From assembly GCF_016802725.1 (NCBI RefSeq), contig NC_052669.1, positions 8,703,770-8,767,769 of the forward strand: DNA of 64,000 nt. Reading direction: 5' to 3'. Of this stretch, positions 59,615 to 64,000 are shown piece by piece. The stretch's first letter is position 1. Every line of letters begins with the position of its first letter. The stretch comes from Solenopsis invicta. Taxonomy: Eukaryota > Arthropoda > Insecta > Hymenoptera > Formicidae. The notes under the pieces were generated by a model, which made no database searches, had not been told where the DNA came from, and worked only from the letters and a program-made list of their open reading frames with translations. The position numbers and the translations under genes are program-made.

Positions 59615-59898
59615 CGCGTTTCTTTTTTTATGCAAAGTTAATAAAATTGTTATTATTTCTATGCACCAACAACCGCGGTTACTCTTATTAGCACATTAAT
59701 AGTTAATTAATTAAAAAATATTAATATTTAATGTAAATGATTTCTATTATTACGTTAAACGGATAATGCAAATTAATAATTTTTTTATATATTTTAATAA
59801 ATTTTTTCTACTTATTTTTTTCTTACATAAAATTTAAAAATTAATTATTAAAATAATGGAAGAAACAATTATAAACAAATATTTTTGTAAGTAACAAA
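59615..59898. other. Very AT-rich spacer
   Basis: About 280 bases, mostly A and T with TTAATTAATTAAAAAATATT-type sequence. Nothing recognised apart from the T-run after the tRNA fragment. Confidence 0.6.
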
Positions 59899-59899
59899 T

Positions 59900-59995
59900 T
59901 GTAAGCGACGGAAAAATTGAAGAAGCTAACCGAAATTTCGAGATCTTTCGTTCTCGAAATTTCGGTTAGCTTCTTCAATTTTTCCGTCGCTTACA
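59900..59995. repeat. Perfect inverted repeat, 44-bp arms with 8-base loop
   Basis: Bases 59900-59943 are the exact reverse complement of 59952-59995, with TCTTTCGT as the loop. The arms start GTAAGCGACGGAAAAATTGA. Taking the 42-bp arms from GTAAGC, an ATT triplet flanks both sides (59898-59900 and 59995-59997), a possible 3-bp target duplication. Zero mismatches over 44 pairs mean it is recent or maintained. As RNA it would be a 44-bp duplex, a possible Dicer-2 siRNA or miRNA-like substrate. It may be a minimal foldback element. The 93-codon frame that begins in it has no significance. Confidence 0.95.
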
Positions 59996-60314
59996 TTAAG
60001 GCTGTTATTCCACGAGGCTTTAATGCTCTTATAAATTATTCTACTCGGTTATCTAATCGAACTTACGGCCTTAAATATCTTAAAAAATATAAAATAATAA
60101 AAAATACATTTTTTAAAATTACTTTACCTTCGATCTTCTGTCGATTGACTGTCGATCGATGTTTCCTTTTCTCAGGTTTCTTCACTGTGTTCATGTAACG
60201 CATATAACACTCGCGAAAACACATGATTAATTATCGTGTGGTATTTTTAATTCGACATTTCTGATGTCAATTATACGTGGACTCTAATATCATACTAGAA
60301 CAACGCGAAGAAAG

Positions 60315-60507
60315 TATAGTCGTGAACTAAAAGGTTGCAACACATTTTCTTCGATGGTTTTTGGAATGTAAACTTGCTCATCGGTAGGCGAACGTAATTG
60401 GTTGGATCCACAGGTAAGAACCAATGACGTTCGCCGTTCGATGAGCAAGTCTACATTTCAAAAACAATCGAAGAAAATGTGTTGCAACCTTTTAGCTCAC
60501 GACTGTA
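60315..60507. mobile_element. Tc1/mariner-type palindromic MITE (189 bp) with TA duplications
   Basis: The element runs 60317-60505, flanked by TA on both sides (60315-60316, 60506-60507). The right terminus, read inward on -, is CAGTCGTGAGCTAAAAGG and the left is TAGTCGTGAACTAAAAGG. The CAGT-start next to TA is the Tc1 pattern, with one C-to-T change at the left tip. The arms pair along about 87-90 bases (60314-60403 with 60419-60508) with few mismatches around a 15-base centre (GGATCCACAGGTAAG). No transposase is present, so it would be mobilised by one elsewhere. Confidence 0.85.
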
Positions 60508-60699
60508 CAATTCAGGTTGATGCACAACTAAATTTCGTACAAATTATTGCGTTCTCTTCAATTATATAGAACGGTGCCGGTATGTTGAGACTTGCATGCT
60601 TCTTGATATGACCTCAGGCTTTCTAACAAAACTGCAAATCAATCAGAACCTTGTTCGTATTATTGTTTATCTTGCTACAGAGTACAATTACGAAAAAAA

Positions 60700-61206
60700 G
60701 AATTTTTCTTATAAAGTTATCGTTTTTCTTATAAAGTCATCGAACATCGTGATCAATTAACTATCGTGATTAATAAACCATAAATTTTTTATTAAAGCGA
60801 CAACTATTTATCGATATATTCATTTGAAGGAGAAAATAATAATTTAAACAAATTATTATAATATTATTAGTCAATTCTACTTGTTAATTGTATCGCAAAT
60901 TAGTAGTGTGAAATCTTTAACAGCTTATATATAGTAAAAAATAATGTACAATTACGCAAAGCAGCTAATACGTTATTTTTCACTATATATAAGCTGTTAA
61001 AGATTTTACACTAATAATTTGCGACACAATTAGCAAGTAGAATTAGCTAATAATATTGTAATAATTTGTTCAAATTATTATCTTTGCCTTCAAATGAATA
61101 TATCGATAAACAGTTGTCGGTTGAATAAAAAATTTATGAGCTATTAATTACGATAGTTAATTGATCACAATGTTCGATGATCGCGATAACTTTATAAGAA
61201 AAATTC
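60700..61206. mobile_element. Foldback element, about 507 bp, arms of about 240 bp
   Basis: 60700-60948 is inverted at 60969-61206, around a 20-base centre. The arms start GAATTTTTCTTATAAAGTTA and share long identical blocks such as ATTTATCGATATATTCATTT-like and AGCTTATATATAGT words, with scattered substitutions and indels (I estimate roughly 90% match). The left arm alone has a 20-bp tandem duplication (60703-60722 and 60723-60742), so the palindrome has aged asymmetrically. No clear target duplication is visible and there is no open frame. A non-autonomous DNA element of unknown family. Confidence 0.85.
60703..60742. repeat. 20-bp tandem duplication in the left arm of the foldback
   Basis: TTTTTCTTATAAAGTTATCG followed by TTTTTCTTATAAAGTCATCG, one mismatch. 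The right arm has a single copy, so the duplication happened after the element formed. Confidence 0.9.
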
Positions 61207-61630
61207 TAATTTTAGCTCGAGCGATTATGCTGGAAGGTAATGTAACGACACGCGTGTAGCATATGACGGTATCCGACGGTTCTCGCGTGCAAATGTAAAT
61301 AAGTCAATCGCGCATATATAAGTAGATTTATATATTGCAAACTGAGCGCCAAACTTCAATGCGTCATCCCAAAAATATTTAATGAAATAAATTTACTAAG
61401 CAGAAAATAAGATACGATATGTGATATCACTGCAGTGTCTTAAAAAAAAAGGCAGAAAATGAATTGTAATTTGTAAAGATCGTAATTAAACTATGACATA
61501 TACTTGAAAAACTGTTGAGAGAGATCGCGAGAGTTCATTATTTACACTGACGATAGTAACATGTTCATAAGGAACAATGACGTTTCTTTTCTTTGGCACT
61601 TGCCTTGATTATTTACCTTGATCGTTTCGA

Positions 61631-61656
61631 TTCTTCTTCTTCTTCTTCTTCTTCTT
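61631..61656. repeat. (TTC)8 microsatellite
   Basis: Eight TTC units plus TT. In a - frame it reads as poly-Arg, and that frame has no other support. Confidence 0.95.
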
Positions 61657-61942
61657 AAATAAAAATAGCACTGGTGCCAATATATCAGATATCCATTTGG
61701 CAAAACTAACCAATTTTCGAGTAAATAAGTCACGTAAAGTAATTATTGATAAAATAAAGTCTAATACGTAGAAACAAAAAAACGATTAGTTTTACTAAAA
61801 ACTTCCAAAAATATTATTTAAGAGCAAGTATTGGAACCTCGCGACTACACGTTTCGACAGGTAATGTGACTCTACGGTGAGCAGGTTCTTTCTTATTTGC
61901 TCAAGCTGTAGAATAAAAGAATGCGTGTATAAAAGAAAGAGG

Positions 61943-61985
61943 ATGCGCATAGAAAATATGCGTAGAAGGTATGCATAGAAAAACG
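61943..61985. repeat. Three-copy minisatellite
   Basis: ATGCGCATAGAAAAT, ATGCGTAGAAGGT and ATGCATAGAAAAA follow each other. A more diverged copy may start at 61921. Confidence 0.7.
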
Positions 61986-64000
61986 AATGTTTCAATGTAA
62001 AAGAAAACCATTATCATATTTAACATGAGTCCTAGACATAGACTATTGTTCAATATGTATGAATTAAATTCATCAAGTTTAATTATTATACTTAATTTAT
62101 AATTAATATAAATCAAATATCATTACATAACATAATATTAGCATCCGATAATTTCTGCATATGTAAGCTCGTTTCTCACATTTAAACTTTCAAACATAAT
62201 TTCATCGAGAACGCACAGAAAAATTAATCTATTGTGTCAATAGATTATAAAAGATTTATTTATTATCTATCTCTCTTCAGAAATACCTCTTTCATTCTAT
62301 ATCTTAAATACTGAGATAATTTCTAATTCAAGATACATACATTGATTAGTTAAGAAATTATGTCAGAATTTTATCGATAACAACGAACGTGTATCCATAC
62401 GTTCGTTTTTCTTTTAACTCCTTATATTTGCTTTAATTATCTGATTGATGAATTTGATTAAACGCTAGTATAATAATTTGATTGTCCGAAGTGACAAATT
62501 AATATGACATCAGCAAATTAATAGTTCTTCAACAAGTGAGAGAATAAATTGATTGGCAATTATCGAAATTATCGAGATACTCCGTGTAGACTAAAATTTT
62601 AATTAGACATTGCAACAAGATTACGAAACTCACTCTATATTATCTGTAACTCTGATATTTCATGACGAACGACTACGCGCGCGCGGGCTGCAGTTTTTCA
62701 GAAATTACACGTCCGGTCACGCTATGGTTATTCTGATCGCCGAGCATTATCCAACGCGTGTCCGCATTGCGTCAATGACTCCATCATTCTAGCGGGCTGA
62801 AATTCTTATAATTACGCGAGTGAATGTGTTGCGGTTAATTACCAAGGCTGCGTTCCCTTTTTGCGCGAATGTCTCGGAATAATGATCGCTTTGATACATG
62901 AAGATAATTTAAAAAATACGGGTAATAATGACAAGTCCGCGAGCCACGATAACAATAAGACCCAATCACGCGATTGGAACGTCGTGATTTGTGTTTTGCG
63001 CGAATGTAACGCAAGAAATCGGCAATATAGTCACGTGATACGTCGATGTTAAAGAGCGACGTGCTAAAGATATTGAAATTGTAAAAGATTATAATTTATT
63101 TTTCTAGATTATTATATAGAAATAATCAAAATTTTTTTCAAGACTGGATATTCAAATATTAGCATAGTCAAGTTTCTAAATGATAATACAGACGACTTAT
63201 TGGTAGTTCAGTCAATAATCGAAGTTTTGCAATTTAGTGAGTGCTTAATAATGCCGGAGTAATTCTGGTACGTTTCGATGTCGGTGCAGTTTAGTAACCC
63301 AAGTTAATCTTTGTGTCGCGTATCTAAAAGGAGTTAGAAAGCAAATGTACTCGTCTTCTTTGCAAGGCTAACGAGATTAATCTGAAATCGCTAACAAAAC
63401 ACTGATTATACTGGTGACAGATAAAGCTGATATGGCAGTGTATGCGAGAAACATCGCGTTTTCCTCTATTTCGGTGGCGCGATTTAACACGATTAGTCGC
63501 GCGCGGTTGATCCGATTCGGACAAATGAGAACACGGCGGGTCAATATCACGTGACCAGAAGCGGCGTGTCTAATGAAGACAAGATAAGAATTACGCGCAG
63601 CATCGACTATTTCGTTTGTAACATTTATCGAAAGTCGATTCGACAAACCCTGTAATTGCCAAGTAACACACCGGTCCTTAAATACCAACTATTTATATTT
63701 CTGATCTAACAATATCGAAATTAAAATTTCCTGTTTAAGGCAAAGTCTATCTTGATTTCGAAGAATTTTAAAGAAAATTTTTAAAAATATTTTGCTATTT
63801 AACTGACGAGAATTTATTCTGTCTTAACTATGTTTAATTCGTTTTTTAAGTGTACCATAATTCATGTATTGTCAATAATTAAAAAATCCTAAATTGTTAA
63901 TACATATAAAAGCAACAAAATAAAACAACAAAATATAATACAAACAAACGAAATAAAGGCACTAGATATTCCAAGAGTTAGTAGTTTACTGCATGAATAT

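Larger units (their letters stand above)
61207..64000. other. AT-rich non-coding stretch to the window end
   Basis: Small features only: (TTC)8 at 61631-61656, a 13-15 bp unit (ATGCGYATAGAA-like) in three copies at about 61943-61985, and a hairpin AATCTATT, loop GTGTC, AATAGATT at 62226-62246. CpG-rich patches at 62.66-63.05 and 63.45-63.65 kb have short frames without domains. The 103-codon - frame at 63377-63688 reads smoothly but is not recognisable and has no splice or start support. Confidence 0.5.

Noticed and set aside
1..64000. Known insect microRNAs (for example let-7, bantam, miR-1, -9, -10, -124, -184, -279, -282)
   Set aside because: I looked for their mature sequences while reading and found none; only partial seed-like matches such as TAGCCTCTAAG near 24133. 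A computed search would be more reliable.

Overview
The window looks like a gene desert, or the inside of a very large intron, from an insect nuclear genome. No stretch can be called with confidence as a protein-coding gene, rRNA or intact tRNA. The longest open frame is about 280 codons and is low-complexity, and most long frames lie in CpG-rich patches that are open in several frames on both strands. The sequence alternates on a 0.3-1.5 kb scale between AT-rich stretches and CpG-rich patches. CpG is plentiful rather than depleted, and the mobile elements are small, palindromic and non-autonomous. This suits Hymenoptera (an ant or bee is my best guess), but the organism is inferred from composition only.

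Left part, 1-28.6 kb. Mostly sequence without recognisable genes. It holds two short candidate internal exons bounded by good splice sites (1161-1209 on + and 21731-21782 on -), two candidate first coding exons on - (2640-2687, 5760-5802), purine or pyrimidine tracts, a (CGT)n microsatellite, and short CpG-rich blocks carrying clustered TAATTA-type homeodomain cores (12.1, 14.1, 22.5 and 27.6 kb).

Middle, 28.6-52.1 kb. Two large CpG-rich, pyrimidine-rich segments (28.7-29.55 kb and 51.24-52.13 kb) have the look of promoter and 5'UTR sequence. A hairpin-dense GC-rich block lies at 30.5-31.0 kb. A diverged tandem duplication at 36.48-37.19 kb looks like a duplicated regulatory element. The densest homeodomain-core cluster is at 40.05-40.22 kb. 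A candidate terminal exon follows a long T tract at 33.93 kb, and a candidate first exon on - is at 49.8 kb.

Right part, 52.1-64 kb. This is the mobile-element end. In order: two small open frames of coding appearance (58.13-58.42 kb on -, 58.75-58.94 kb on +), a truncated tRNA-Glu fragment that stops in the anticodon loop (59.58 kb), a perfect 44-bp-arm hairpin (59.90 kb), a 189-bp Tc1/mariner-type MITE with TA duplications (60.3 kb), and a roughly 507-bp foldback element (60.7-61.2 kb).

I see no set of genes that work together. The most defensible reading is cis-regulatory landscape around a developmental regulator outside the window, with a few possible small exons of a long or non-coding transcript and a recent nest of foldback elements. 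No new multi-gene system is visible.
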